Shown: positions 1 to 11,834, counted from the stretch's first letter. The stretch: DNA of 64,000 nt from Uranotaenia lowii (GCF_029784155.1 NC_073691.1:63432839-63496838), one strand, 5' to 3'. Translations and numbers: made by a program. The notes: generated from the sequence alone by a model not told the origin.

Positions 1-2
1 TG

Positions 3-674
3 CACTCAGGCAAATTCTTATTATAATTTTCATAAGATGCATCTTATGAACCGCTGTTTAGAGTGTAAAATAATTTTTCATAAGAGTCTTATGAAATTCT
101 TTAAATCTTCATACGAAGTTCTTATGAAAAATAGAAGAAACGGCATTGAGGGAAAATAATGAACACATTGATTACATCAGTCACTTTTCAATCGTCAAAC
201 GAAGCTGTGGAATTATTAATGTTATTGTTATAAATGGTAAGTTTGAAATGAAGTTTATTTTTAGTGATCGTTAAACATATTTGAAAACTTTAATTTGTTT
301 TTTTGTTAACTTTCCAGCACGTTGAACGGGAAAACCCCAAAGTCAAAGGACCGTATGCGGACGAACAAACCGGAACCTGTGGAACCGGGTATTGATGTGC
401 TGTTGATGGTTACCATAATATATGTACCAAACAAATTAGCCGAACAATAAAATAAATTTTGAACATCAATTGTTTTGAATTTTTCGCATCAAACGTGATA
501 TATCCTGTTTTTATAAGACCCTCTTATGAAAAGCAACAACCTCTCATTGAAGTAGGTGTTCATCTGCAGAATTCATTCGCGTCATAAGATAATCTTATGA
601 ATTTTATTGATTTTTCTTACGGCGCCACTTCATAAGAGAATCTTATGGCATGTATAATAGTATTTTTCTGATTG
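3..674 (+). mobile_element. T1 TIR element, copy A
   Basis: Non-autonomous TIR element of the family called T1 here. It starts CACTCAGG and ends in a degenerate CTGATTG (CTGAGTG in other copies). It carries several TTCATAAGA...TCTTATGAA palindromes near both ends. The interior keeps a GT-AG intron (ATG|GTAAGTTTG near 235, TTTCCAG|CACG near 318), an ATGAACACA start at about 160 and an AATAAA near 449. Flanks are TG on the left and TA on the right. No transposase is encoded. Confidence 0.8.
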
Positions 675-737
675 TAGTTTTGCTAGCCGGGCCCTAAGAA
701 ATTTTCGGAGAGAGAAAGCAAAGAGGGAGAACTCCCA

Positions 738-1623
738 CACTCAGAAAAATACTATTATGTTTGCCATAAGATTCTCTTATGAACTGGCGCCATAAGAAAA
801 CTTAATGAAATTCATAAGATTGTCTTATGACTGAGATGAACTTTCTGGATGAACACCTTTTTGAAAGAGGAGGTTTCGTTTTTTATAAGATAATCTTATG
901 ATTCGGTCAAAACATTTGAAATTCCATAAGAATGTTTTTAAAAACAGGAAATGTCTCTAAAATTTGGAATTTATCCAAAGACATTGATAATTTGAGTACC
1001 ATATCTTGAATTTTATCACTATTTATTGATATTTTTTTCGCAAGCAAGACCATCAGCAGCAATTTTATCCCGGTTCAACTTGTACAGAAACAAAGTTATA
1101 AAGTGGTTTGTTCGCGCTATCCTCGTTGTGGGACTTGAAATTCTCCCACAGAATCAGCAGACCACTTCAGTTGTTGGCGGATGTACGGGAAAACCTTGGG
1201 AAATTCCACTACCGGTTTCGGTCTCTGGGCCTTTTGCTTTTTGTCAGTCAGTAAGCTAAAGTGCGGACACAAAATCCTAAAATTCAAAGTCGATGAATAT
1301 TCACAACATATTTTTGACAATCACATAAATTATAGAAGGTGCTAAATAAACTCACCATTGAGAAGATCAATGTCACAAATACTTTAAATGTGTTATTTTT
1401 TTTAACTGCTTCTGATAATAAAGAATCTTGTTCGTTTTTTCCCTGCCGCTTAGAATGAATGTGTTTATTTTATTTCCACACAGCAGTTTCTTGCGTTTTT
1501 CATAAGAACTTCTTATGATAATAGAAGAAATTCATAAGACTCTTATGAAAAATTATTTTGGACACAAAAAAGCGGTTCATAAGACGTGTCTTATGAAATT
1601 TATGATAAAATTTCCTCTGAGTG
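738..1623 (-). mobile_element. T1 TIR element, copy B (long variant)
   Basis: T1 element in inverse orientation to copy A, bounded by CACTCAG (738-744) and CTGAGTG (1617-1623) and flanked by CA on both sides, which fits a 2-bp target duplication. At 886 bp it is longer than the ~710-bp copies because its second exon-like segment (about 1090-1260) holds roughly 160 extra bases. The other copies may be deletion derivatives of this form, or this one may have gained an insert. A 67-codon minus frame (1117-1320) crosses this segment; I do not regard it as a proven gene. Confidence 0.75.
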
Positions 1624-3060
1624 CATATTTGAAACGTGTGGCGAACCTGAGCGGTAAACTCAAGTAAGAGAGCGTCACCTGCTTTTTGATGTGACGGGGC
1701 CCCAGGAAATACACCCGTCTGCCGAATATGGGTGACGTGGCGACGAACGTGTTAATCTGAGAATTAAATTAACCGGGGTATGTGACGAAGACGTCATATC
1801 CGAATTTTTTCCGTTGACTCGCTCACATTGAGAATCGGCGGAACTTCTAGGAACTTTCTCGGAAGCTGGAAACAACACAATTCACAGCTTAAGTGAAATT
1901 AAATTTTGAGGGGGAAATAGGTACACTTACCTCCATACTCTCGACGTTCGGATTTGTGTTAGGACATCCAGAGTGGTATTTTGCTCGTCCTCCGACGCTG
2001 GATATTCTTGAGCTGCAGCATCCATCATCGCATTTTCACAGCATAAAGAAAACAAAGTTAGCTAATTGACATCAATTCCCTTTTCCAACAAAAATCTACT
2101 ATTACACGCTTGAGAAAACGGAAAAAATGAATTCTAATCCATCCACTTGGACTTAACGTGAAATTCATTTGTCAGTTCATGTGACTGTACTAAGTAGCTA
2201 ATGTAATTCCATGTGAATTACATTAGCTACTACAAAGCACACGTAGAATCGATGAGATGCATCATAAGCTTAGTTTACGTGGAAAATTCCGTATATTTAA
2301 TTTCAAAATTATTTTGCGTGTTTGTTAATGATCTACACGCAAAATAATTTTCACTTAAAAAATAAGTGACATCTGTAGTAAATTCTCGCCATAGGTAATT
2401 TCAGTTGATTTTTAAGTGATGGGTCCAGTGAATTCATTTAAGTGACCGGTCAAGTGAATTACACTATGACGTTCGAGTGAAATTTATCTGAAATTCTAAG
2501 TAAGTGCACCACCTCGATTTCAAATACTTACATTACGCTTTCGCCATAAATTTATTGGTTGGAAAATTCCATCGTAATCCCAAGGCAGATCAGTTACTGC
2601 GGATAGTGCAACTAATAAATCTTCCCTGCTGCAAACCAGAAAATCTGTCCAGTCCAACCCACAAGCTGAAACATGATAACACCTTTAAATAACTTTTTCT
2701 TACATCACGTTTAACACAAACTACCGCCAAAATCGCCTAGTAAAGAATTGGGAAAATCCAAATCCAGCATAAGCTATAAACGCTGCTCTTTAGAATTTGC
2801 TATTTTGAACTCTGAAAATAAACACAATTACAACCCGACATTCACTTGAAGTCCAAGTGATGGGGAAGTGAATATTTTTTCTCACTTCAAATTCAAGTGA
2901 CGACTGATGTGAATGTGGATGAATTCACCTGAAATTTAAGTGACTGCCAAGTGAAATGTATATGTCGCACTTGAATGGAAGAAAATTACTTTATCCTTGT
3001 TTTTAAGTGAAAAATCATGTGTATTTTAAGAGTGAATTTGGGTTCAGTGTATTTCAGAGG
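1624..3060. repeat. AAGTGA-palindrome repeat family member
   Basis: Stretch dense in AAGTGA/TCACTT motifs (for example near 2150-2230, 2400-2490, 2840-3040), with AAGTGAATT and AATTCACTT arms that could fold back. The right side ends ...GGGTTCAGTG before TATTTCAG near 3050, reminiscent of a TA-flanked TIR. I could not find the matching left terminus, so the boundaries are approximate. The organisation resembles T1 and T3: short internal palindromes around a spliced mini-gene at 1847-2028. Confidence 0.45.
1847..2028 (-). CDS. candidate two-exon mini-gene (unrecognised)
   Basis: On the minus strand a frame opens with ATGATGGATGC at 2028, runs 98 nt to a strong donor GTAAGTGTA (1930 downward), and is followed by a pyrimidine-rich GTTGTTTCCAG acceptor ending at 1866 (65-nt intron). 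Spliced in frame it gives a peptide of about 38 residues that stops at 1847. A second exon-2 frame stays open to 1675 but is not in phase with exon 1. No family is recognised. Only the splice-site quality supports it, and it may be a decayed captured gene fragment. Confidence 0.25.
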
Positions 3061-3250
3061 GCGGTAACCTTTTGAGTGGAAAAAGTCAAAAACAACAAAT
3101 TTTCAAAATTTCAGAAATTTAAATTATTGTTTTCGCGACAAAACTAAGTTTATCGTTTCTTGAATCAATAATGAGAAATAAATAAAGAATTACGTATTCA
3201 TAAAGGTATGAGGTGATATTTAAGAATTTATAGCATCCAGCGTATGCGTA

Positions 3251-3955
3251 CACTCAGGCAAATTATTATTATAATTTTCATAAGATGCGTCTTATGAACC
3301 GCTTTTTGGAGAGCAAAATTGTGTTCCATAAGAGTCTTATGAAATTCTTTCAGTTTTCATAAGAACATCTTATGAAAAATAGAAGAAACGGCATTGTGAA
3401 AATATAATGAACACATTCATTCATTCCATCCAATTTTTCATCGTCTAACGGTACAAGGCTTTAGATAGTTATAAATTTCCCTAAACAGTTAAATATCATC
3501 GTGATCTTCTGAGTGGTAAGTTTGACCTGATCTTTTTAATGTAAACGATTAATATATTTGAAAACTAAAATCAATTTTTTTTTGTTTACATTTCAGTATG
3601 CGGACCGGCAAAAATGCAAAGTCGAAGAATAGGATGCGGCAAAAAAAAATCTTCATTGGAACCGGGTGTTGATGTGTTGCTTATAGTGACCATGAATGAA
3701 TTAATTTCTGATAAATTCTGCAAAAAAATGAAGCGCATGTTTTCAACATAAAATATCTTGAATTATTCTTATTAGGAGTGACTTCTTGTTTCCATAAGAG
3801 GCTCTTATGAAAAGCAACAAACTCCTATTGCATTAGATGTTCATCTTCATAATTCATTCGCGTCATAAGAAAATCTTATGAAATTCAATGATTTTTCATA
3901 TGGTGCCACTTCATAAGAGAATCTTATGGCATACATAATAGTATTTTTCTGAGTG
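3251..3955 (+). mobile_element. T1 TIR element, copy C
   Basis: 705-bp T1 copy with exact CACTCAG and CTGAGTG ends and TA on both sides (3249-3250, 3956-3957), as expected of a TA target duplication. It contains ATGAACACATTC, a donor GTGGTAAGTTTG near 3513 and an acceptor TTTCAG near 3596. Small indels break the reading frame relative to copy E. Confidence 0.85.
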
Positions 3956-4351
3956 TAGGGTAACGGACTTATTTTGAACCGGGTACATATTTTGGACCAC
4001 CTTGCAGTTTTTTTCCTATTTTTCTCTCATAAATCAAGTTAATCATTAAAATTTTGGACAAATATAGTAAAAGCTTCTTCCCATGATTCTAATCATATCT
4101 AAGATTCCAGGGATAGAAAATTGAAAATAATGTTTTGATTTTTCACAGTTGGGTCAAATCAAGCCCATTTCAGCAGGACGTGCCATTATTGGAGTCAACT
4201 TCCAAGAAGTTTTCTGCATAGCTGTAATGATTATAACAACAACAAACATGTTCACAGCTATGATAAAACACTTTAAAACTAGTTTGCAAGCTTGATGAAC
4301 AAAAAAAAATGGTTTTAATCCCAATTGGACCCATGTCGAAAATAGGTTCTA
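3956..4351. other. no gene seen
   Basis: AT-rich sequence without a convincing frame. The phrase TTATTTTGGACC recurs after the next element (near 5110), so the T3 copy at 4352-5103 probably sits inside an older repeat. Confidence 0.5.
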
Positions 4352-5103
4352 CACAGCAATTTTTTTTTTGCTGGAAACCAGCAAAATTTTGCTGGTTTTT
4401 GTCCCGCTGACTTTCCAGCAAAATTTCCAGCAATTTAAATTGCTGAAAAAAACAGCAAACATTAATGCTGGTTTCCAGCAATTCAAATTGATGGAAAATC
4501 TGCAATCCAGATTACTGGAAACCAGCTTTTTCTTTCAAAACAACCGGCCGTATTTAGTATCAAATTTATATTTCAATTCAAAATTAAATTGAGAATATTG
4601 GCTGTGCATTTAATTAGCAATAAAAACAATTATTTTAAATACATTTTTCAATAAGGGATTTATTTATTTCGAGAAACACTATTTTTTATAATTTTCAATC
4701 ATCGGCTCTGGGGTGGCAGCTTGGTGCTAAAGTGTTATCATCCGCCACCTGTAAAAAAAAATTGATTAGTATCTTTTATGGAATATCCACCTGTCCAATA
4801 AAAACTCACCCTTGACTTGATGCCTTCGTGAAATAGAGTCTCACCTTGCTCCAGCGTACGAAAACAAACAGACTCCAATTTGACAACTCGTTTGCTGATT
4901 TTCCAGCAACCTAGATCAATTGCTGGAAAGTCCAGCAATTGGAAAACCGATAGCTGATTTTTCAGCAAAAATGACAAGACTACAACCGAATGCTGAAAAA
5001 TCCAGCAATTGGTAAACCGATTGCTGGTTTCCAGTAAAATTTGGGATTGCTGAACGTTTCCAGCAATTTTTTTTGCTGGAAATCGAGGCAAAAATTTACA
5101 GTG
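4352..5103 (-). mobile_element. T3 TIR element, copy a
   Basis: 752-bp element flanked by TA on both sides (4350-4351, 5104-5105). Ends are CACAGCAATTTTT and, inverted, CACTGTAAATTTTTGCC. Both halves are made of TTTCCAGCAAATTGCTGGAAA palindromes, and two further copies lie at 42360 and 47758. The core reads, on the minus strand, as an exon, a 61-nt intron (4749-4809) and a final exon ending in TGA at 4695. Confidence 0.85.
4695..5091 (-). CDS. T3 mini-gene, copy a (variant frame)
   Basis: Minus-strand exon 4810-5091 is open for 94 codons from a TTG-start position through the TTGCTGGAAA palindromes. It ends at a donor (AAGG|GTGAGTTTT), and intron 4749-4809 ends TTTTTTTTTACAG. The last exon 4695-4748 stays open to TGA. 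This copy lacks the first intron of copies b and c, reads straight through that region, and differs from them by compensating 1-nt indels. It has no ATG where the others do (valine codon instead), so translation start is unclear. The protein is unrecognised and low-complexity, being largely translated palindrome. Confidence 0.35.
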
Positions 5104-5966
5104 TACTTAATTCCTTATGGAATTATTTTGGACCATCTAGCATAACCTGAGTAAGGCCGTGCGAACGGGGAGGGGTTTAAGGGGTTTAACCCCTCCCCCT
5201 CATGGAGATTTTTTCTAAGTAAAATTTTCAGTACAAGAAATGAATTTACAGGGAAATCACTTGATCCCAAAAGGTGTTTAAAAAAAGTGTTGACAAACAT
5301 GTCAGAAATTCGGCTCGCCTCCGGCGGAATTCCATCTTAAATCACTCTAGGCCTAAGGGCAGAAACACAGTGCCCGCGAGCGAGCGAACGAGCGATTTTT
5401 GAATGAACCTGAAATGAATTTTGCGCGAACATTTTTCAGGATCGTTCACAGTGCACGCGACGAACGGGATGCGATTTACACTGAGAAAAAACTTTATGGA
5501 TAGGAAAGGAAAGAATATTTATGTAAATATTTATAGGGATTTGGAAGAATAATTTTTAAGAGGTTATTTTTTTTAAAAATCATTATGAAATAAATCGTAA
5601 GTGACATTCAATTAAAATTTTTAACAGCGTCATAAAACCCTTCAAGTATTTTTATCGCCGAATCCACAAACCGGAGTTTTTATCACTATCAGCGGCGGCG
5701 ACTTTCACTGACGTCAAATCATGTTGACCAGACAAATCAACGTCACGTGACTCGCAGAATAAGCACCAAAGATTTTGTTTCAGAAGCACTTTAATGTAAG
5801 ATAAATTTGTTGTAGAGTCATATTTATTATTTAATTTTATCGTTATTCTTGCTCATGTCACAGATTGAACAAGTAAAATTTACCTTTTTCTGGATATAAA
5901 TGTTCTGTGCTCAGCAGATGAGTGTTTTCTTCGGTTACAGATGTAAGGATGCAAAATTCTTTTCTA
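5104..5966. other. no gene seen; G-rich and C-rich patch
   Basis: No supported gene. A GGCCGTGCGAACGGGGAGGGG motif with a C-rich return lies at about 5154-5205, and a GCGAGCGAGCGAACGAGCG patch at 5376-5394. The remainder is AT-rich. Confidence 0.5.
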
Positions 5967-7570
5967 CACTCAGGCAAATTCTTATTATGATTCTCATAAA
6001 ATGCCTCTTATGAACCGCTTTTTAGAGTGTAAAATTGATTTTCATAAGAGTCTTATGAAATTCTTCCAATTTTCAAAGTAAGTTCTTATGAAAAATAGAA
6101 GAAGCGGCATTGTGAAAAAATGATGAACACATTAATTCCATCAGTCATTATTTTTCATCGTCATACGAGGCGTGAAACCATTATAGTTTTCCTAAAAGAT
6201 AAGAGATTTAGTGGTATGAATAAGGTTTAGCAATTGCTTCGGTAGCTTTTACTTAGCTCGAAATCAATCAAAGCAAAAGTCCAAAGCATTTGCTTAGTTT
6301 GGTATGAATAAACATTTGCTTAGCGGATGTGTACTAAAGTCTTAGAACATAGCTTTTGCTTCGAAAAATAGAGCTATCCAACCAGCAGAATCTGAAGTTT
6401 TCTAAAGTAAAATGAAAGAAGACGATCAGAAAATTGAAAAGTACGGCTAAAGTAGCCTTGAATTCGACGAAGCGGGTGGTGGGTGTAAGAACGACTGGAA
6501 TTTTTTTTTGTTAATGCGTGCTTGTATGTTGATGTTTAAAGAAAAATGAATATAGACATATTCGAATATTGTCAAACAAAAAATGGCCTCTTTAATATTT
6601 ATCATAAGCTATCCCACATGTATTTGGATCGGGATAATCCGATGTATCAAAAAAAGGCAATAGGCGCGCATTTTAATTTAGATTTTTTTTTAAATCTTAG
6701 AATTATAAAAAAAATGAATAAAAAAAATGAGAGATCTGTATAATGTTTTAAATTATTACAATTTATTTCTTACTTTGAGCCAATTGGGACTTCTTCCACT
6801 ATAGCCGGATTTTTTTTAATTTGAAATATTTACTAATTGAGTTGGTTATTGTCATCTTAGACAAATGATTTTATACAACGACAGGAATATGAAAAAAGTT
6901 GGGTTATCACTTCGACTTTCTTTATCCATGTTGAAAATGCCTTTTTGAATTGTTTTGAAGTGAAATATTGCTTATTTGATAAACTCATGACGTTATTAAA
7001 GAATTTTTTATTAGAAAAGTCTGCTACCGAGCATGCTTAGAAAATTAAGCAATTGCCAGGAGATTGGTCGAGCAATTGCTTCAGATTTGAGCTTTATTCA
7101 TACCAAACTAGCTTGTTCTAAAAGTAAAAGCTTCTGACTGAGAAAACAGCTGTCAAAAAAAACTTTATTCATAACAACCGAAGCAATTGCTTTAAGCGAC
7201 TGCTCGACTGCTCGATTCAGTTTAGCAAAAGCAATTACTAGGGTTTTTTCATACCACCCATTATCTCATTTTTTGTTTACTTTTCAGCATATTGACCGGG
7301 AACAATCTGTAACAATCTAGATAGAAACAAGCTAGAAAATAAATAAAATGTTTTAAATATCAATTATCTTGAGTTATTCTCATCAAACATGACATTTTCT
7401 GTTTCCATAAGACCCTCTTATGAAAAGCAAAAACCTCTCAACGAAGTAGGCGTTCATTTGAAGAATTCATTCGCGTCATAAGACAATCTTATAAATTTCA
7501 ATGCTTTTTCTTATGGCGCCAGTTTATAAGAGAATCTTATGGCAAACTTAATAGTATTTTCATTGTGAGT
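5967..7570 (+). mobile_element. T1 TIR element, copy D, split by an insertion
   Basis: Starts CACTCAG after TA (5965-5966) and ends in a degenerate GTGAGT near 7570 after the usual TTATGGC...TAATAGTATTTT right arm. The interior carries ATGATGAACACATT near 6121 and an exon-1-like open frame. The sequence then breaks at the donor position (GTGGTATGAA, 6211) by a ~1-kb insertion and resumes at CATTTTTTGTTTACTTTTCAGC near 7266. Confidence 0.75.
6211..7257. mobile_element. ~1.05-kb TIR element nested in T1 copy D
   Basis: Bounded by GTGGTATGAATAAGG on the left and the inverted equivalent TTTTTTCATACCAC on the right. Imperfect inverted repeats of about 30 bp continue into TAGCAATTGCT / AGCAATTACTA. 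The motif GGTATGAATAA and its inverse recur inside (about 6301 and 7092). No transposase frame is visible. The target duplication is unclear. Confidence 0.6.
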
Positions 7571-8125
7571 CCAAGCAACTGATTTTGATCTGGCAGCTGC
7601 GTTTCTTTTCCAGTCGACATATTTTGAACTGTTTAATCAAGATTATAGTAATTTAAGATGAAGGGAAATGATAAATATCCATTTTTGCAGCAAGTCTTCC
7701 AAAATTTAAATTTGGTATAATTATTTTTTAGCTAATCTACTCTTGTTTTAAATATTTAAAAAAAATATCCATATATCAATTTCTCTAGGAGAAGTTATTT
7801 GATTTGTTCTTAAAGAAAAGGAGTATTTGATTTTAGAAAAAAATTATTTTTTATAAACACTCTTATTTATTTTGGCATCAAAATTTCACGTTCTTAAATT
7901 ATTAAAGCAATTAAAAATGGAATGAACGAATTTTGGGTCGTGCAAGACCTAATGACCACGCAATTTGTCAGCGGAATCTCCAAAGGTTTAAAATAATTAG
8001 AGAGAAAAAACGCGCGCCGATATATGGAATGTGCATCTTATGCAGCTTGGCGAAAAAATAAATTCACAATGTTTAAATTTTCCCCGAAGTAATGTGTTTT
8101 TTACAGCACAAAGAGCATTGATCAT
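7571..8125. other. no gene seen
   Basis: AT-rich, with no frame or repeat that I can name. Confidence 0.4.
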
Positions 8126-8634
8126 TCAAGAAATCACCCATTTCCCAACCTGTACTTTGGCAATGCAGATTCTATAGCAGGGATTCTTTAATACTTGAAA
8201 TGCAATCCAAACAAAACCAGAAATGTTTGCAAAGTAGCAGCGAAGACTCTGAGGTGTTAGATGATAATATTTTGTTTCTTTCGTAGAGATTATTGAATGC
8301 GAATCGTTTAAATATTTGGAAAGTTCCTGCAAAACATTTGCGAGAGTTTTGCGATTGAGTTATAGCAATACTTCACTTTCAAAAGAAGTTCAACATTCAG
8401 CTGTTTAAAATTCGGACAAAAAAAGCAATGAAAAATATGAGATACTGATTCACTGAATTCTGAGCTGTGTATGCGTTGAATCATAACACCGATCAATAGA
8501 TTATTTAACCATGTATCGTCAACAAAGGTCGGGGAAAGGGATAATTGAAATATGAAAGCATAAGCCGCGCATTGTAGCGTAATCAGTTCAGTATTCTTAA
8601 CATCAGTTATCATCAGTTTATTGTTAAGATTCAT
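8126..8634 (-). pseudogene. unrecognised ORF pair, possibly a decayed gene
   Basis: Two overlapping minus-strand frames (8308-8634, 108 codons; 8126-8332, 68 codons) with protein-like rather than low-complexity composition. They are rich in C, F, H and Q and include a LNNLLIGVMIQRIHSSEF segment. They could be joined by one frameshift near 8320. I do not recognise a domain and cannot exclude chance ORFs. Confidence 0.25.
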
Positions 8635-8835
8635 GGTTCAGCCCAGTAGACGTTTTCTAAAAACAAAAAAACGAGATTGTTTGAAGTAGTGAGATCATAT
8701 CGTGATTATCATTAGTTTCATTCAACGGTTGGTAAAAATCGGTTTCAACTAGTTTCTGTCAACTGGTAGGTGTTCAACGAGCCAATGTTTTGGTCGAAAC
8801 TAGTCAGGTCGTTGTTCAACGGGGCAAGTTGAAAC

Positions 8836-9678
8836 TACACACAAAATTTTCGGGGCTCCACTTAGCAAAAATTCGCTGTTACTTTCCGTTAGCAAAAATA
8901 TTTTTTTACTTTTGATTTAGCAAAAAGCTAAATTTACTTGATTTTAGTTATCAGAAAGTTTATTTTGCTCGAATGTAGTAAAACGAAGGTTTTCTAGCCG
9001 CCTTATTTCTAGATAGCAGCCGCTGCCGATAGAGACAAAAAAACAAACCTACGTGATTCAGTGCCGTTCCGGAAATTCGATGCTGGCTGTTCTTTTGGTG
9101 GCTAAGTTAACAACAAAATGGTAGCCAAATCGATAGTGGATGCGTACAGGTAAGAGTCCATAAAGAAGTGTATAATTTTCCCGATTTTTAATTGATGTTT
9201 TTTTTTCTATCAGGTTGCTGCTGCCGACGGGGTTCCGGATTTTTAGTGCAACAGTCCGAAAATCAAAAGGGACCACAGCTGGAATTTCAAAGCGGTGCAT
9301 CCGGCACGACGCCGATCGCTTGGCATTTCGCGTTCCCAGGATCGGAACTAAATAAGTTCCATTTTATGAAAAGTGTTATGAAGTGTCGAAATAAAGAGAA
9401 ACATCAATTGAAAGTGAACTTATTTTTGTATTCTATTAAATAATCGAACATTCCCTCCGAAATTGCAAAGAAAAACCATAAATATTGAAATTTATGGTCC
9501 GGGCGGTCTTTTCCTCCGGTTTTTTGCTAAAAAAGTGAGCAAAAATTGCGGCGGCTAAACTTTTCTCTCGTTTGCTAAAATTTTAGTTCGAAAAAATTGC
9601 TAAATTGATTGCTAAGATTTTAGCTGGTCAAATTTGAGCAAAATTTTGCTAATTTTCGGCCTCGAAAATTTTGTGTGC
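8836..9678 (+). mobile_element. T2 TIR element, copy a
   Basis: Begins TACACACAAAATTTTCGGGGC and ends in the inverse GCCTCGAAAATTTTGTGTGCA, with subterminal TTAGCAAAAT/ATTTTGCTAA palindromes. With the adjoining copy b it sits between an imperfect 8-bp duplication, GTTGAAAC (8828-8835) and GTCGAAAC (10771-10778), which suggests a hAT-type insertion. It contains a two-exon mini-gene at 9118-9355 and an AATAAA at 9390. Confidence 0.8.
9118..9355 (+). CDS. T2 mini-gene, two exons, 57-residue product
   Basis: Exon 1 (9118-9149) starts ATGGTAGCC and ends ACAG|GTAAGAG. The 64-nt intron 9150-9213 ends TTTTTTTTCTATCAG. Exon 2 (9214-9355) stays open to TAA. Total 174 nt, 57 residues, arginine/lysine-rich, no recognised domain. 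AATAAA follows 35 nt downstream. Copies of the second exon with the same acceptor and AATAAA lie at 18908 and 59856, but they are frameshifted or differ in phase, so purifying selection is not shown. The segment may be a captured gene fragment. Confidence 0.35.
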
Positions 9679-9682
9679 AGGT

Positions 9683-10770
9683 TACACACAAAACTTTCGA
9701 GGCTCCACTTAGCAAAAATGAGCTGTTACTTTCCGTTAGCAAAAATTTTTTTTTACTGTTGAGTTAGCACCTTCCCAAATTGTCATGACTTTTGCTCGAT
9801 TTGAGTAAAAATAACCAATTTACTACTAATTTTAGCAATCATAGTAGCATGGACTCAAACTTTTAGCCTGCGCCCAAACCGCGTTCTTTATGTGCTCAAA
9901 TTTTAGAAAGGCGACACAGGCGGAAACCTGTTAGATTATTCTTGTTTTTATTTTGCACCGCGCGCGGGTAAAACATTTTTGTTCCGCTCCTCGGTTTGTC
10001 GTCGTTTTATTTGAATTTAAAATTGATAAGTAGTAGATACAATTAAAAGGAAAAGAAAATCAAATCGGCATCGACTAATCAGGTTTCCGAACTTTTCCAG
10101 GATCAACAGCAGCTCGTTGGACGGAATGCTGCAGAAGTAGCCATTCTGCCTCCAGCGGAACGGTTACCGGTTCGGTAATCAGTAGAAAAATCCGAACCTC
10201 GAAGCAGCAGTAGTGGTTCCGCCGGGTGATGTGTGTGGTTTACCTGTTTGGTGGTCAGTTTTTTTATTATCAGCTAACAAAAAAAAATAGACTGTATACC
10301 TATTATAGTTTTATTTCTATTCTTCAAAATATAAAATGCATTAAACTTAATTATTTCTGTTTTTCAGATTTCATTGGTGAAGATGTAATCACTGATCACA
10401 ATGTAATAGTAAAAGCGTCAAGAACACTTTTCGAAACCCGCGGAGTGATGCGAACAAAAATGAAAAAAGAAGATAAAAAAAAATCTAATCTCACTTTTTA
10501 ATATTTGAAAATGAAAACCCTTCATCAAAAATAATTTAATTTTGGATTTAACTCAAATTCTAGCAAACGTTAGAAAAATAAATTTTGCTAAAATTTTAGC
10601 AAACAAAGGTTTTTGTTTGCTTGAAAATTAGTAAACATTCAGTCAGGACACATTTTGCTATTTTGCTAAAATTTTAGTTGAAAAAAATTGCTAAATTGAT
10701 TGCTAAGTTTTTAGCTGGTCAAATTTGAGCAAAATTTTGCTAATTTTCGGCCTCGAATATTTTGTGTGTA
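9683..10770 (+). mobile_element. T2 TIR element, copy b, with a different interior
   Basis: TACACACAAAACTTTCGAGGC at the left and GCCTCGAATATTTTGTGTGTA at the right. It abuts copy a after three bases. The termini match copy a, but the central ~500 bp (9940-10450) are unlike it. They include a TTTCTGTTTTTCAG acceptor near 10367 before an open stretch, so members of this family differ in cargo. Confidence 0.75.
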
Positions 10771-11834
10771 GTCGAAACCGATCCAGCTCGGCAGCAGGAC
10801 TCGTTTCGACCTGATAGAAATCGGTCAAAGTCAATTGGAAAGAGCCAGGTGATCAACTGCCAATCCATTTCTACTTGTTTCGACTCGTTTCGACTAGACT
10901 TCATTGAACAGACTAATTGTTTCTTTTATGGGAAACGACCACTTTGTATGTGCTGTGGCTTTCTCTCTGCGTTCAAGAATTTTGTTCTTCAAAATTTAAT
11001 CAAAGAAACGAACTTGAAATATTTTTACATTTATTATGTTAATTTAATTTTATTTGGGATAGGAGGGGGATGTGTGGATGGATTAAACCGCCACTCGACA
11101 GTTCGTCATGAGCGTGCACGTCGGTCACCCAGTCAGTCAGCGAGCACGACCCGAGCGAGCGAGCCGAGTGCAACAGCGCGTGATTCCCCCGGTTGGGTTG
11201 GCCTTGTTTCCCGCCGGTATTGCTTCCGATCGCTGGACCAGACCGCACACCTGGTTTGAAATTTATTTGAGAATTCGGATTTAGTTTCTTTTTAAATCTT
11301 AAAAAAGTTAAAATCATATGAATTTTATTTCTATTATTCTTATTTCTGAAGCTTTAAACTCTGGTTTCATTCAAAATTTTAAATCGCATTCGTTTTCTGT
11401 GTTTTCTGAAAAATTGATGTTAGATTTGTAAACTTGACTGCTTGGTATTTATTTTTAAGCAAATGTCTAGCTCAAAATAAGGAAAATCATTTAAAATAAT
11501 TTACTGATGACTTGCCGGAAAAAGCAATGATTCAAAACTTTGAAAATCTTGATTTTGAATTTTGAAACCCCCCCCCCCATGAGCGGGTCCTTCGCACGGG
11601 CCTGAACCTGAGTATTAAACTTACTGTTCAATGTTCATGAACGTAATAAAACGTTGTACAGCGATATGAAAAGAATTATGCACACTATTTCAATCGCCTA
11701 TTACAAATAAAATTTAGAATTTTGGCATTATTTTATTTAATCAACTCGCTAACGTCCAAACTCGCCTTTAGACCATAGTACTTGGAAATAAAACAGGTAG
11801 GCTGTTGCGCTTAACCTCACTTGACAGTTTTGTG
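10771..11834. other. no gene seen; GC-rich island and poly-C motif
   Basis: The left part (to about 10910) repeats GTTTCGACT/AGTCGAAAC motifs also present at 8700-8835, so T2 a and b are inserted in another repeat. 11074-11262 is a GC-rich island (GAGCGAGCGAGCCGAG, CCGCCGG) open on both strands without a recognised protein. A 13-C run at about 11567-11579 is followed by ATGAGCGGGTCCTTCGCACGG, related to the G-rich motifs at 5154 and 24843. Confidence 0.4.

Noticed and set aside
10762..11259. 165-codon plus-strand ORF
   Set aside because: It starts inside a T2 terminus and runs through unrelated repeats into the GC-rich island; no domain.
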